DNA of 64,000 nucleotides from Alphaproteobacteria bacterium (GTDB taxonomy: Bacteria; Pseudomonadota; Alphaproteobacteria; UBA8366; Aestuariispiraceae): the NCBI GenBank assembly GCA_030065235.1, contig JASJDC010000013.1, forward strand, positions 1 through 64,000, written 5' to 3'. A program made the translations under genes and the position numbers. This document shows positions 34,750-43,761 of the stretch, in pieces. The notes below the pieces were generated by a model. That model saw only the letters and a program-made list of their open reading frames with translations. It did no database searches and was not told the DNA's origin. How positions within the stretch are numbered: the stretch's first letter is position 1; the number at the start of each line of letters is the position of its first letter.

Positions 34750-35513
34750 CACTTCGCACTGCTATCTGCATGTGTCTTTTGTAAGACATAACGATTTATT
34801 TCAGCAATATCCGGCCGGGCTTCTAGCGTCGCGACGATCTCCTGCGCCGTGGCGCGGAAAAGGTCAGAGCCCATCGCTTGATACAGCGCGGCTATCAGGT
34901 CGAGGTCGCGCTGCTCATCGACACACAACCGAAACTGCGCGGCGTCGATCGGCGGTAGATATAGGATCGGGTGAATTCGATCCGCCTGTCGATAGAGAAA
35001 CGGCGTGACATGTTCGCGGTCATACGGGTCCGACGCCTCGCGGCCAGCCTGTTGTAGCGCTTGGTTGGTGAAAATTTCGACATCAAAACCGCGCGGCGCA
35101 TGGGTCAAAGAGATAGCGCCGATGTGCTGGTCCGAGCGGCGCTGAAGGAATGTCTCGACGAGCGCGTCGTAGAGCATGGGATCGATCAACGGACAATCCG
35201 CTGTTGTTCGGGTGACAATCTCAGTCTTGTAGTGTGCGGCACACTCGGCGAAGCGATCCAGAACATTCTCTTCGGATCCCCGAAACACGGCGACACCGCG
35301 TGCCGCTAAATGCTCTGCGAGCGGATCGTCCGCGGGATTGGTGCTAGTGGCGACGACCAGTTGATCGACTGATGTGGCCATAGCGAGCCTATCGATGTGC
35401 CAGTCGATAAGCGGCCGCCCGCCAACCGAGGCCATCACCTTTCCAGGCAGTCGGCTTGATCCCATTCGGGCTTGAACAATAGCGAGGGTAGATTGGCGCG
35501 ACTTCGGGGTCAT
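34749..35513 (-). CDS. SpsF-like cytidylyltransferase / NTP-transferase
   Basis: 254-aa nucleotide-sugar transferase-like protein of the SpsF/acylneuraminate cytidylyltransferase group: AIVQARMGSSRLPGKVM near residue 12, then GRPLIDWHIDRL, the ATSTNPADDPLA segment, and TADCPLIDP near 107. It likely activates a sugar with CTP for surface-glycan synthesis. GGAAGG lies upstream of the ATG. It begins a two-gene coupled unit with the cyclase and follows the GDP-mannose epimerase gene by 31 bp, so it belongs to the glycan island. Confidence 0.82.
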   Translation of the reverse strand: MTPKSRQSTLAIVQARMGSSRLPGKVMASVGGRPLIDWHIDRLAMATSVDQLVVATSTNPADDPLAEHLAARGVAVFRGSEENVLDRFAECAAHYKTEIVTRTTADCPLIDPMLYDALVETFLQRRSDQHIGAISLTHAPRGFDVEIFTNQALQQAGREASDPYDREHVTPFLYRQADRIHPILYLPPIDAAQFRLCVDEQRDLDLIAALYQAMGSDLFRATAQEIVATLEARPDIAEINRYVLQKTHADSSAK

Positions 35514-35544
35514 TGCGCGCCCTTCCAGAAAGGTCCAGAACCGA

Positions 35545-36600
35545 TCAAGCGGTTTGCGCCGAGCGCGGGCGCTCTAGATCTTCAGCCCCGCCGAACGTCG
35601 TCGCCGGCCGACTGACTTCGTCGGAGACCCACTCGAACGTCTTTCTCAACCCGTCCTCAAGCGCGATCTCAGGGTTCCAGCCAAGACGCGAGCGAACCAT
35701 CCGATTGTCGCTGTTGCGGCCGCGCACCCCCATTGGCGCGTCGAGCTTATACTGGCGCACCAACTTTGTCCCAGCGATGGACTCCACGATGTCTACCAGT
35801 CCGTTGATGGAGACCATCCGCTCGCTCCCGATATTGAGAGGCTCAGATACATCAGACCCCATTAGGGTCAGCGTGCCCTCGATGGCGTCATCGATGTAGA
35901 GGAACGACCGCGTTTGTTCACCATCCCCCCAAACCTCAATTGTTCGGTCGCCAGCAACTAGGGCAGTAGCGACCTTCCGGCAAATCGCTGCGGGCGCCTT
36001 TTCCCGCCCCCCTTTGAAAGCGCCGTTGGGACCATAAACGTTGTGGAACCGTGCAATGCGCGTCTGGAGTCCGAAGTCTTCCATAAAATGCCGGCACATT
36101 CGTTCGCTAAATAGTTTCTCCCAGCCGTAACCGTCTTCGGGTTCGGCCGGATACGCATCTTCTTCCCGCAAGCCAATACTCGCCGGCTTGTCCTGCTTAC
36201 TGGCCGCATAGACGCATGCAGAAGAGGCGAAAAAGAAACGTTTGACTCTCAGCTCTTGAGAAGCCTGCAACAAGTGCGTGTTAATCAACACCGACAACAT
36301 ACAAAGAGCCTTGTTATTCTCAATAAAGCCCATGCCTCCCATATCAGCGGCAAAGTTAAAGACTATAGAAGCGTCATTGAGCGCGCGTCGGCATAAATCA
36401 ATTTCTTTTAAGTCCAAGACCATATTGTCGACATCCGCAAACACCTGGCGCCATTCGCAGAGCGGTTTAACGTCAACAGAGCGCAGATTTGTGAAACCAA
36501 GCGCGCGCAGCCGCGCCACCAGGTGTCCACCGATAAACCCACCACCGCCCGCTACTACAATCGTACCGAGCGATCCGTCTTTCTCAAATCCATACGTCAA
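35545..36600 (-). CDS. GDP-mannose 3,5-epimerase-like NAD-dependent epimerase
   Basis: 351-aa extended SDR enzyme. Beyond the general motifs (VVAGGGGFIGGHLVARL; YGWEKLFSE as YxxxK), long stretches match GDP-mannose 3,5-epimerases of plants: NFAADMGGMGFIENN, RFFFASSACVYAASKQ, RFHNVYGPNGAFKGGREKAP and MGVRGRNSDN near the C-terminus. This suggests production of GDP-L-galactose or GDP-L-gulose from GDP-mannose. The start is TTG at 36600 with AGAGGA at seven bases. It heads the minus-strand unit epimerase-cytidylyltransferase-cyclase. Confidence 0.88.
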   Translation of the reverse strand: MTYGFEKDGSLGTIVVAGGGGFIGGHLVARLRALGFTNLRSVDVKPLCEWRQVFADVDNMVLDLKEIDLCRRALNDASIVFNFAADMGGMGFIENNKALCMLSVLINTHLLQASQELRVKRFFFASSACVYAASKQDKPASIGLREEDAYPAEPEDGYGWEKLFSERMCRHFMEDFGLQTRIARFHNVYGPNGAFKGGREKAPAAICRKVATALVAGDRTIEVWGDGEQTRSFLYIDDAIEGTLTLMGSDVSEPLNIGSERMVSINGLVDIVESIAGTKLVRQYKLDAPMGVRGRNSDNRMVRSRLGWNPEIALEDGLRKTFEWVSDEVSRPATTFGGAEDLERPRSAQTA

Positions 36601-36691
36601 CCTGTATTCCTCTCATGCGCTTCCCAATTGGCTCATGGTCTAGGCCGAATTGATAGAGACGGCGATTTCCTAAGAGCCGCGACCGTACAGA

Positions 36692-38077
36692 TCATCCAGC
36701 AAAATCAATGCCTAACTTGAAATCCATACTGTCCAAACGCTCTTTAACGTTTCGCCATTCTGTGGTTGCAATAACAACGAAAGGACGAGGTATAGAGTCT
36801 ATCCTCGGCACAAGCGATTCAGTGGATACGACCTGCCTACCAAGCAGCGATCCGTTTACATTTTTATTCTCTGACTCGACTATTGAATACTGATCGAACC
36901 CTCGCCGCCCTAGCAACCGGATCAGACGTCGAGCGAAACCGCCTCCCCCCCATAGAACCAACGGGCGATTATCCACCAAGACCTTCTGCTCCAGAAAAGA
37001 GATCAATGGTGTCGCCATCAAATCCTCTATTGCGTTCAGCCGTGTAGTTTGCGGGGCTTCGGCCTGAAGCGCCAGTCGCGCTGTCGCCAAGACAGCTTCA
37101 CCACTAATCGTCTCTAATGATGCGGGGTTCAGGGAATAGTAGCGATCCGACATCTGCAAGCAAATCTGAAAAGCCCCCAAGATATCTGGCAGACCCTCAT
37201 CTCCTTTAGTCAATGCATCTTCAACAAAACGCGCCGTCAAAGCTAATCTTCGCGCAATGCCAACGCTACGCGCCTGCACCGAAGCGGATCGGAACTGCTG
37301 TTTCGGTAAAACTTGTTCGCCATCCCAAAAATGCGTCCGCGCAACATCTAGTCCCATGCGTTTCTCGTCCGCTAGAATGATGTTGCGAGCAGTCGCATCA
37401 CCAGCCCAAACCGCGTCCCATCCGCCCGTCCCATGATAACTGTGAAACTGGTGAACAAGGAAACCTGCAGCGCTTAGGTCCACAACGGGCGCTTCGCGCG
37501 CCCTAGCCTTCCACAATAGCCAATTGTCCCAAGCGGTCCGCCCAATAGAAAAGTCCGGCACATTGTCGAATAGCCCCTTGGAGAACGCGAACAGATCGAT
37601 TGCCTCGAGGCCATCCCAGGCGCCGTCTTCAGAGACCCGCTGTTCCACCATACTTAAAAAGTCCGAATCGGGTGCGTTGACCAGTCCATTTGCGGCAATT
37701 GTCATGCGCTGCGCCGTAAGAAGAAAATGGTTCTCTTGGCTCATATCGCTCATGATCTTGGCCGCGCCATCGATCGCCATGGACATGGCTAGCGTCAAAA
37801 TAATGTCAGCATTCAGGTAAACATAGACCTGCTCGTCTCGAAACTGCTGCGCGGCGGCGAACACATCGCTGACAAGAGGCACTCCGTCATCATCACATTT
37901 CAGCTCGGGCTGATGATGAAACCCGAATCGGCGAGCAGCCTCCGCAACGCCAGGATCATTCCCAAGAACGAGAACCGGGAGATCAAGCAGCCGCCATGAT
38001 CGAAAGGCGTTAAGCTGCAACTCGTTGGCATGGCCGTAAAAAGCCTTCGGCGCGGTAAAAAACAGAAGCCCCGTCAT
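36692..38077 (-). CDS. Glycosyltransferase-like protein with C-terminal Rossmann-type module
   Basis: 461-aa protein of no family I can name exactly. The N-terminal part (about 1-250) resembles a GT-A-like transferase: TAPKAFYGHANELQLNAFRSW, VLGNDPGV, and EQVYVYLNADIIL containing a possible DXD-like acidic site. The C-terminal part (about 365-461) reads RPLVLWGGGGFARRLIRLL, then RPFVVIATTEWRNV, a nucleotide-binding-like fold also found at the end of the protein at 48898-50724. It sits at a divergent promoter opposite the UDP-sugar dehydrogenase gene. A role in surface-glycan assembly is inferred from context. Confidence 0.55.
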   Translation of the reverse strand: MTGLLFFTAPKAFYGHANELQLNAFRSWRLLDLPVLVLGNDPGVAEAARRFGFHHQPELKCDDDGVPLVSDVFAAAQQFRDEQVYVYLNADIILTLAMSMAIDGAAKIMSDMSQENHFLLTAQRMTIAANGLVNAPDSDFLSMVEQRVSEDGAWDGLEAIDLFAFSKGLFDNVPDFSIGRTAWDNWLLWKARAREAPVVDLSAAGFLVHQFHSYHGTGGWDAVWAGDATARNIILADEKRMGLDVARTHFWDGEQVLPKQQFRSASVQARSVGIARRLALTARFVEDALTKGDEGLPDILGAFQICLQMSDRYYSLNPASLETISGEAVLATARLALQAEAPQTTRLNAIEDLMATPLISFLEQKVLVDNRPLVLWGGGGFARRLIRLLGRRGFDQYSIVESENKNVNGSLLGRQVVSTESLVPRIDSIPRPFVVIATTEWRNVKERLDSMDFKLGIDFAG

Positions 38078-38234
38078 ACCCTATTTACCAACACTCGAAC
38101 TCTCGATACTATATTAGCACGTTACACCATTACGTCATAGGGATACCCGCTCCCTTTGTCTATGCGGGCGCGACCAAGCGGCGCCCCTCCGACATTCCCA
38201 CCCGATCAAATCAGACCGCCGAAAGAGTTAACAC

Positions 38235-39584
38235 ATGAGTGCTGTCAGCGTCATTGGTATGGGCAAATTGGGCGCTCCACTTGCGGCCGTACTCGCGGCT
38301 GCTGGACACGAGGTGCTGGGGTTCGATTCCTCGGCGGTCGTTCGAAAAACGGTCACGGAAGGTCGCGCCCCAGTTCACGAGACCGGACTTCAAGACCTGA
38401 TCACACAGAATCGATCGCGAATAACCATGGTCGAGCGCGCCGAAGATGCAGTGGTTGGTAGTATTGCATCTTTTGTTGTCGTCCCAACGCCCAGCGGCCC
38501 CGACGGCGGCTTCATATGCAAATACGTTCGCGAAGCGTGCGAAACTATCGGCGCCGCCCTACACAAAACCGCCAAGCCTCACCTGGTCGTTATTTGTAGC
38601 ACAGTCATGCCGCAAGCGATGGATCTGGAAATCGCGCCAGCGCTTGCCAAAGCAGCAGAAATGGAAATCGGGGGAACTTTAAAGCTTTGCTACAATCCAG
38701 AATTTATTGCTCTTGGATCTGTGATCCATGACATGCGCAACCCGGACATGGTGTTGATCGGGGAATCGGACAAGGCGGCTGGAGACGCCCTACTGGAAAT
38801 TCTTTCTCTCTGTTGGGAGAATAAGCCATATGTGCATCGCATGTCTTTCACCAATGCAGAACTATCAAAAGTAGCTGTCAACGCCTTTGTAACGATGAAG
38901 ATTTCATTCGCAAACGTACTCGGCGAAATGTGTGAAGCGTTACCTGGCGGCGACGTAGACGCCGTAAGCGCGGCGATCGGCGCCGATAGCCGAATCGGCA
39001 GAAAATATCTCTCCAGTGGATTGGGTTACGGTGGGCCCTGCTTTCCTCGAGACAACCGTGCGTTCGACCGCGTCGCGCAATCAATGACGGGAAGCCCAAC
39101 GCTGGCCTCGCGGGTCGATGAAATCAACGATCGTCAGGCAACGAGGCACACATGCGCCATACTCAAAGAGACCCAACCTGGCGACACCATTCTCATTTTA
39201 GGTCTCTCTTACAAACCAGGCGCAGCTGTCATAGAGGCCTCTCAAGCCATTTCCATTGCACAGTCGCTACGAAGGTCCGACCGCACTGTGTTTGTGTACG
39301 ACGATTTGGTTAGCGGCGGATCGGGCGCGATCGCTCCCCATGAACTCGACGACCTGAACTGTGTCCAAGATCTTCGCAAAGCTTGCCTATCAGCGCGGGC
39401 AATCGTTCTGGCGTTGGCGGATAAAACCCTGGCCGACCGTTGCGCAAGCTACTTGGCGGAACGGCGGGAAAAGGTGCATGTTTTCGACTTCTGGCGGCTT
39501 CTATCAACTTGCGCGACCTTAGGCGCAGTGGATTATCATGGCGGAGGCTTAGGCCAGGCGCATCAGGCAAGAGCCGTAAGTTAA
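38235..39584 (+). CDS. UDP-glucose/GDP-mannose dehydrogenase family protein
   Basis: 449-aa NAD-dependent enzyme oxidising a nucleotide sugar at C6 to a uronate. N-terminal Rossmann motif VSVIGMGKLGAPLAAVL; family markers VVVPTPSGPDGGF, CYNPEFIALGSVIHD, ELSKVAVNAFVTMKISFAN with the conserved lysine, and the catalytic cysteine in YGGPCFPRDN near residue 269. The C-terminal nucleotide-sugar domain begins at ILILGLSYKPGA. It should provide a nucleotide-uronate for the glycan island. The surrounding DNA looks less GC-rich than the flanking metabolic genes. Confidence 0.9.
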   Translation: MSAVSVIGMGKLGAPLAAVLAAAGHEVLGFDSSAVVRKTVTEGRAPVHETGLQDLITQNRSRITMVERAEDAVVGSIASFVVVPTPSGPDGGFICKYVREACETIGAALHKTAKPHLVVICSTVMPQAMDLEIAPALAKAAEMEIGGTLKLCYNPEFIALGSVIHDMRNPDMVLIGESDKAAGDALLEILSLCWENKPYVHRMSFTNAELSKVAVNAFVTMKISFANVLGEMCEALPGGDVDAVSAAIGADSRIGRKYLSSGLGYGGPCFPRDNRAFDRVAQSMTGSPTLASRVDEINDRQATRHTCAILKETQPGDTILILGLSYKPGAAVIEASQAISIAQSLRRSDRTVFVYDDLVSGGSGAIAPHELDDLNCVQDLRKACLSARAIVLALADKTLADRCASYLAERREKVHVFDFWRLLSTCATLGAVDYHGGGLGQAHQARAVS

Positions 39585-39676
39585 GGAACTCGAGCCGCTG
39601 CGACGCCGAAGCTCTTGGAGTTGGGCGTCGGCCCGCTGGAAGACGATGTGATGCACTCAGCGGTGAGCGCATCAGG

Positions 39677-40717
39677 TCATGCGAGCCCCTCGTTCGACTT
39701 GGACCGTAATTGACGATCGAACCGGCTCTGGAACTCGTCATATGACAAATCCATCTGATATACAGATTTCATCAAGGTGGCCGCCAATTCTTGCGGATCG
39801 ACCCCGGCCTGTTCGCGGATTCTGTCGGCGAACAGTGTCAGTATCTCAACCGCGCAATCCTCCATGTGAAAAATCTCCAATAAGGCGCATAGTTTCAGAA
39901 GCGCAGCCGCGCTGTACTCGTGCTCGACATGATCCTCATAGCCAGGAGCGGCCACATCGCGGACAAAGAGGGCGTCACACCACACCGCTTGACCGCGCTC
40001 CGTGGCGGCAGGGAAATCGTCAATTATGTAGCGTCTAGGAAGATCCGCACGCGAATAACGCCACACGTCAATATCGAATAGGGAAAAGCCGCGAGGCCGC
40101 AGGAAAAGATCGACATTAGTAAATAGATTGTACCGAGCGTTTGCATGCCCATGGAAATTGCATTCGACAAACAGCGCCAATACGCCAGAATCGATCGTTT
40201 CGCTCGCGCCTTGAAGCACCTCCATATCATGACCGTCCGTATCAATCTTGATGAAGTCGACGCGATCGACGCCATTCTCCTCGCAGAATGCATCGATCGT
40301 CAGATCTCGCTCGGCTTCCTGCACCTCATCGCCTCGATTGTAGAGTTCCTTGCGATAATCGGTCTGCGTAACATCGTAATGGCGCTGAGCGCTCGATCGC
40401 GCAAATGGATTCACATAAGGCGCAACCTCGATCTCGGCGCCGACAGGAAACCCATTCTTCTCGCCATCTTTGCCGGCGCCCATGCGCGCCGCATGGTAAC
40501 TCACGCGGTCCGAACTCAGACTGTTCAGACGCGCGACCTCAGCCAATAGAATATCGAACCCCCAAGCGCGAAAGGACGGTTGGAATACATCCCAGAAATT
40601 CGCGATACCACCAGATGCGCCCACGTCGATCAATGTCGCGGGATCGGCCTCAAGCGCCGGTAGATGAGCGATCTGCGGCGCCAGAACCGGACGCCCCTTC
40701 GGCTGATGCAATGGCAT
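39677..40717 (-). CDS. FkbM-family SAM-dependent methyltransferase
   Basis: 346-aa methyltransferase-like protein from the ATG at 40717. SAM-binding motif LIDVGASGGIANFWDVF near residue 28; FkbM hallmarks DRVDFIKIDTDGHDMEVLQGA and LFVECNFHGH. FkbM enzymes typically O-methylate sugars on surface or secreted glycans. The C-terminal about 90 residues (SAAALLKLCALLEIF...) form an additional helical region. Convergent with the UDP-sugar dehydrogenase gene, divergent from the Maf gene. Confidence 0.88.
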   Translation of the reverse strand: MPLHQPKGRPVLAPQIAHLPALEADPATLIDVGASGGIANFWDVFQPSFRAWGFDILLAEVARLNSLSSDRVSYHAARMGAGKDGEKNGFPVGAEIEVAPYVNPFARSSAQRHYDVTQTDYRKELYNRGDEVQEAERDLTIDAFCEENGVDRVDFIKIDTDGHDMEVLQGASETIDSGVLALFVECNFHGHANARYNLFTNVDLFLRPRGFSLFDIDVWRYSRADLPRRYIIDDFPAATERGQAVWCDALFVRDVAAPGYEDHVEHEYSAAALLKLCALLEIFHMEDCAVEILTLFADRIREQAGVDPQELAATLMKSVYQMDLSYDEFQSRFDRQLRSKSNEGLA

Positions 40718-40869
40718 ATTGGTTGAAAACTCCAATAGAATCGCTGTTAAGATCAAGCTCCCAGGCAACCGACCCGTCCGCCAACACCCTGTTTCTTTTC
40801 AAGGCTATGCGGTATGGAAATGGCGCCAATCGGGTTTCGCCGCCAGGGATGGATTGAGCCGTCAGGGTT

Positions 40870-43761
40870 ATGTTTTCACCGGCATTGTACAAGAGGAATG
40901 TCGCATTCCTGGACGATCATTTTCGGCCGGCGCTGCGTCAAGCCCTGGTCGCTCCATCGGAAGCAGGCCAGCCCTTTCAGACGATACAGGTAACACGCGC
41001 CGGCGAGCCCGGCGACATAAACGTCGTCGACGCCTCCGGCAATCGACTGTATCCCGACCCAGGGGCCCACACAGCGGCGCGCCAACTGGTTGCGGAATTT
41101 GCGGCGAGGCCGACCCGCGTGCATTTTCCGGACGTGCTTCCGCTCCACGACGAAAAGCTGACCAGCGTTATAAGCCGTTCTCTTTTTCGTCTCGATCCGT
41201 CAGAAACAGTTACAGCCAAGCCGCCGGACCACCATGCTATTGTTATGTTCGGGCTCGGAATGGGAATTGAACTGGAGCATTTGCAGCGTTCATCGCCAAG
41301 CCGACACATTGTAATCATCGAACCAATCATCGAACTTCTGGAGCTTTCCTTCGGAGTCTTGGATTGGCGGGCGATCGGCACAGCGCACAAACATGTCGAT
41401 CCACGGTTTCATTTCATCGTCGGCGGCGAAGCTGACATCTCCGCCCAGGCCGCCATCGAAACTCTGCGTGAAACCGTTTTTCCGGTGCTTGAAGGGACAC
41501 TGCTTTTCGCCAATCGGTTCCACCCGATGGCGAATGAACTGGCGTCGGCGTTTGAAAAAAGATCGAGACTGCTTGTCGCCTACAATGGTTGGCTTGAGGA
41601 CGAACTGCAGCATGTTAAAAACCACTGCGCCGCGCTGAACCAGAAGGTCACCTATTTGGCCTCTGCGAAACGCAGCGACGAGGAATCCATCGCACCACCA
41701 GCGCTGATTGTCGGTAGCGGCCCTTCCCTCGACGGTCTCATTCCTTTCATCAAGGAGAAACGCGATCACCTTCTCGTCATGAGTTGCGGCTCTGCGCTGC
41801 GCGTTCTACTTACGCACGGTATTACACCCCATATCCACTGCGAACTTGAAAATGTCTCCCCTGTCGCCTCGGTCATTCAGCTAACGGCTCGGGAGTTCGA
41901 CCTCTCCGATATTACATTGTTTGCGTCCACGACGGTTGTTTCGGGCGTAGCCGACCCATTCAAACATGTGGTCTATTTTTTACGGGACGGTCTAGCGTCA
42001 ATCGGCGCTTTATCGGTACAAGCCCATCAATTCCTGGGTTCAGGCCATTCAGTGACGAATTCCGCAGTAGCGCTGGCCCACGCCATGGGTTGCCGGCGGC
42101 TCTTGTTGGCGGGCGTCGATTTCGGCGCACCGGCTGTCGCCGATGGTGCGGCGCAGAGCCATGCAACGGGAACCTTCTATAACGATGACGCGGTTACCGC
42201 TGGATCACTGGACAAGAAACTTGAAAACCTCCTTTGGCGCGGCGCGGCCTCAGCCAATATGATCTTACGGACAGAGGGGAATTTCGGCGGTTTCGTCAAA
42301 ACCAACGAAACCATGTTGCACATGAAGACCGGCCTGGAGTCTTTGCTGCTTTCGCTGCATTCGCCCAAAGACGCAGCGGGACAGCGGCCGTTTCAGGTGT
42401 TGAACCTTGGCTCCGGCGCGATGGTAGCAGGCGCAAAGCCCACCCGGGCGGATGAGATTTCCTTTTCCTTGGAATCCAATCTCGGCTCGGCGTATTTGTC
42501 GCGAGCCCTAGAGCAATTCGCCGTCGCCGACGAGGCGAATGCGTTTCGACAGGAGTCAAAAAAGGCGGTGTCTGCTTTGGCCTTGGCGTTTCTTGAACTA
42601 TGCCATCTGCTCGAAACAGCAATAACAGGTGATTGGAAAGACGAAGCAATGGACAACGACGCCGCTTTGGTCGCTGTATTGCTTCGATGCGAGACCGTAT
42701 TCGCTGAGACCGAAAAACAGGCTGTAGGCGTGTCAGCCGCCGGGATGCTAAAAGGAAGTTTCTACAAGGCAGCACATCAGATCCGTCATACTCTTTGCGT
42801 CGCCGCAATTGGTCGAATAGATGAAGCCCGCAGCCTGTTCGTCGCGTTTCTGCGTCGGGCGGTCTATCGAATGTGTGCTCTTTTACTCGATACCACCCCT
42901 GACACCCTTGAAAATTTGCGATGTGCGCCAGACGGCGAGCGTGCGTTCCGATGGTTGAAAGCTCTCCGAGATTTAGTCCGTACGGAAGCCGCAAGCCATC
43001 TCGAATTAGAAGTGCTCGACGAACTGGCGCTTCAGGAATTTGTCGCGGTCTTGAAGTCGCTGGGAAAAGAACATTTAGTCGAGCAGGTCTTCGAATCCTT
43101 GGCCCGACGTTTTCCGAACGAGGAAAACCTGACTCGCTGGGCTGTTCACATTTTTGAGGTCGACCTGGAGTCAGACGATCTATCGTTGCTTCAGGCGGAC
43201 CCCACCACAAATCCGTTCCTGATCGTTGCAGATCGGTTGTCGCAGGTCGATCCTAAAACGGCGCGAGCTCTTGAACTGCTGGGGATCGCAGCCTTCAGTC
43301 AGCGCAAGTTCGAGCGTGCGCGCCAGTGTTTCGAACAAGCGGGATTGGCGGAGGGCGACGTAGCGCGATTCACCCAACCACAAGCCGCTTCAACCTTATT
43401 GGCAGGCGATCCCAACCAAGCGCTTGCGCTATATCGCTCAGTGGAATCAAGTTTGAAGGACGTCTATCCAATCGCTTTCTTCGGACTAGCAGCCTATGCG
43501 GTTGGAGACGATCCGACCGCGCTGGAGCAATGGGAGAATGGGAAGGCGTTGGCAGGGCGCTCCTCAGTTATCGATCTGTTTGTACAAGCCGCTCTTGAAC
43601 GCCAACGGCCTGACGAGAAAACGTACAGTTTAGCGCCGACAGGGCCATTCGTTCCGTCGGACGGAGAGACCGCCGCGCGCACTCTCTTTTTCCAGGAATG
43701 CTTCCAAATAGCCTGGGTCTTGCGGGAGCAACGTCTCGCCAACACGAATACGCAACCTTGA
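40870..43761 (+). CDS. Maf/DUF115 motility accessory factor-like glycosyltransferase
   Basis: 963-aa protein of the DUF115/Maf family, whose characterised members transfer nonulosonic acids to flagellin. The central region has PALIVGSGPSLDGLIPFIKE near residue 278, then LTHGITPHIHCELEN and GHSVTNSAVALAHAMGCRRLLLAGVDF near 395. An N-terminal segment HAIVMFGLGMGIELEHL is a second glycine-rich site typical of larger Maf proteins. The C-terminal 400 residues are helical and repeat-like (ERARQCFEQAGLAEGD), suggesting TPR-type repeats. No flagellin gene or nonulosonate-synthesis gene is present nearby, so the acceptor and sugar are unknown. Confidence 0.83.
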   Translation: MFSPALYKRNVAFLDDHFRPALRQALVAPSEAGQPFQTIQVTRAGEPGDINVVDASGNRLYPDPGAHTAARQLVAEFAARPTRVHFPDVLPLHDEKLTSVISRSLFRLDPSETVTAKPPDHHAIVMFGLGMGIELEHLQRSSPSRHIVIIEPIIELLELSFGVLDWRAIGTAHKHVDPRFHFIVGGEADISAQAAIETLRETVFPVLEGTLLFANRFHPMANELASAFEKRSRLLVAYNGWLEDELQHVKNHCAALNQKVTYLASAKRSDEESIAPPALIVGSGPSLDGLIPFIKEKRDHLLVMSCGSALRVLLTHGITPHIHCELENVSPVASVIQLTAREFDLSDITLFASTTVVSGVADPFKHVVYFLRDGLASIGALSVQAHQFLGSGHSVTNSAVALAHAMGCRRLLLAGVDFGAPAVADGAAQSHATGTFYNDDAVTAGSLDKKLENLLWRGAASANMILRTEGNFGGFVKTNETMLHMKTGLESLLLSLHSPKDAAGQRPFQVLNLGSGAMVAGAKPTRADEISFSLESNLGSAYLSRALEQFAVADEANAFRQESKKAVSALALAFLELCHLLETAITGDWKDEAMDNDAALVAVLLRCETVFAETEKQAVGVSAAGMLKGSFYKAAHQIRHTLCVAAIGRIDEARSLFVAFLRRAVYRMCALLLDTTPDTLENLRCAPDGERAFRWLKALRDLVRTEAASHLELEVLDELALQEFVAVLKSLGKEHLVEQVFESLARRFPNEENLTRWAVHIFEVDLESDDLSLLQADPTTNPFLIVADRLSQVDPKTARALELLGIAAFSQRKFERARQCFEQAGLAEGDVARFTQPQAASTLLAGDPNQALALYRSVESSLKDVYPIAFFGLAAYAVGDDPTALEQWENGKALAGRSSVIDLFVQAALERQRPDEKTYSLAPTGPFVPSDGETAARTLFFQECFQIAWVLREQRLANTNTQP

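Noticed and set aside
40650-40892. Minus-strand 80-aa frame overlapping the FkbM and Maf gene starts
   Set aside because: The text is somewhat protein-like, but it overlaps both the start of the FkbM gene in another frame and the first codons of the Maf gene, with no ribosome binding site or family match.
40870-43761. Pseudaminic or legionaminic acid biosynthesis locus
   Set aside because: No nonulosonate synthase, UDP-GlcNAc dehydratase or aminotransferase gene is found among the neighbours, so the Maf family alone does not establish the sugar.
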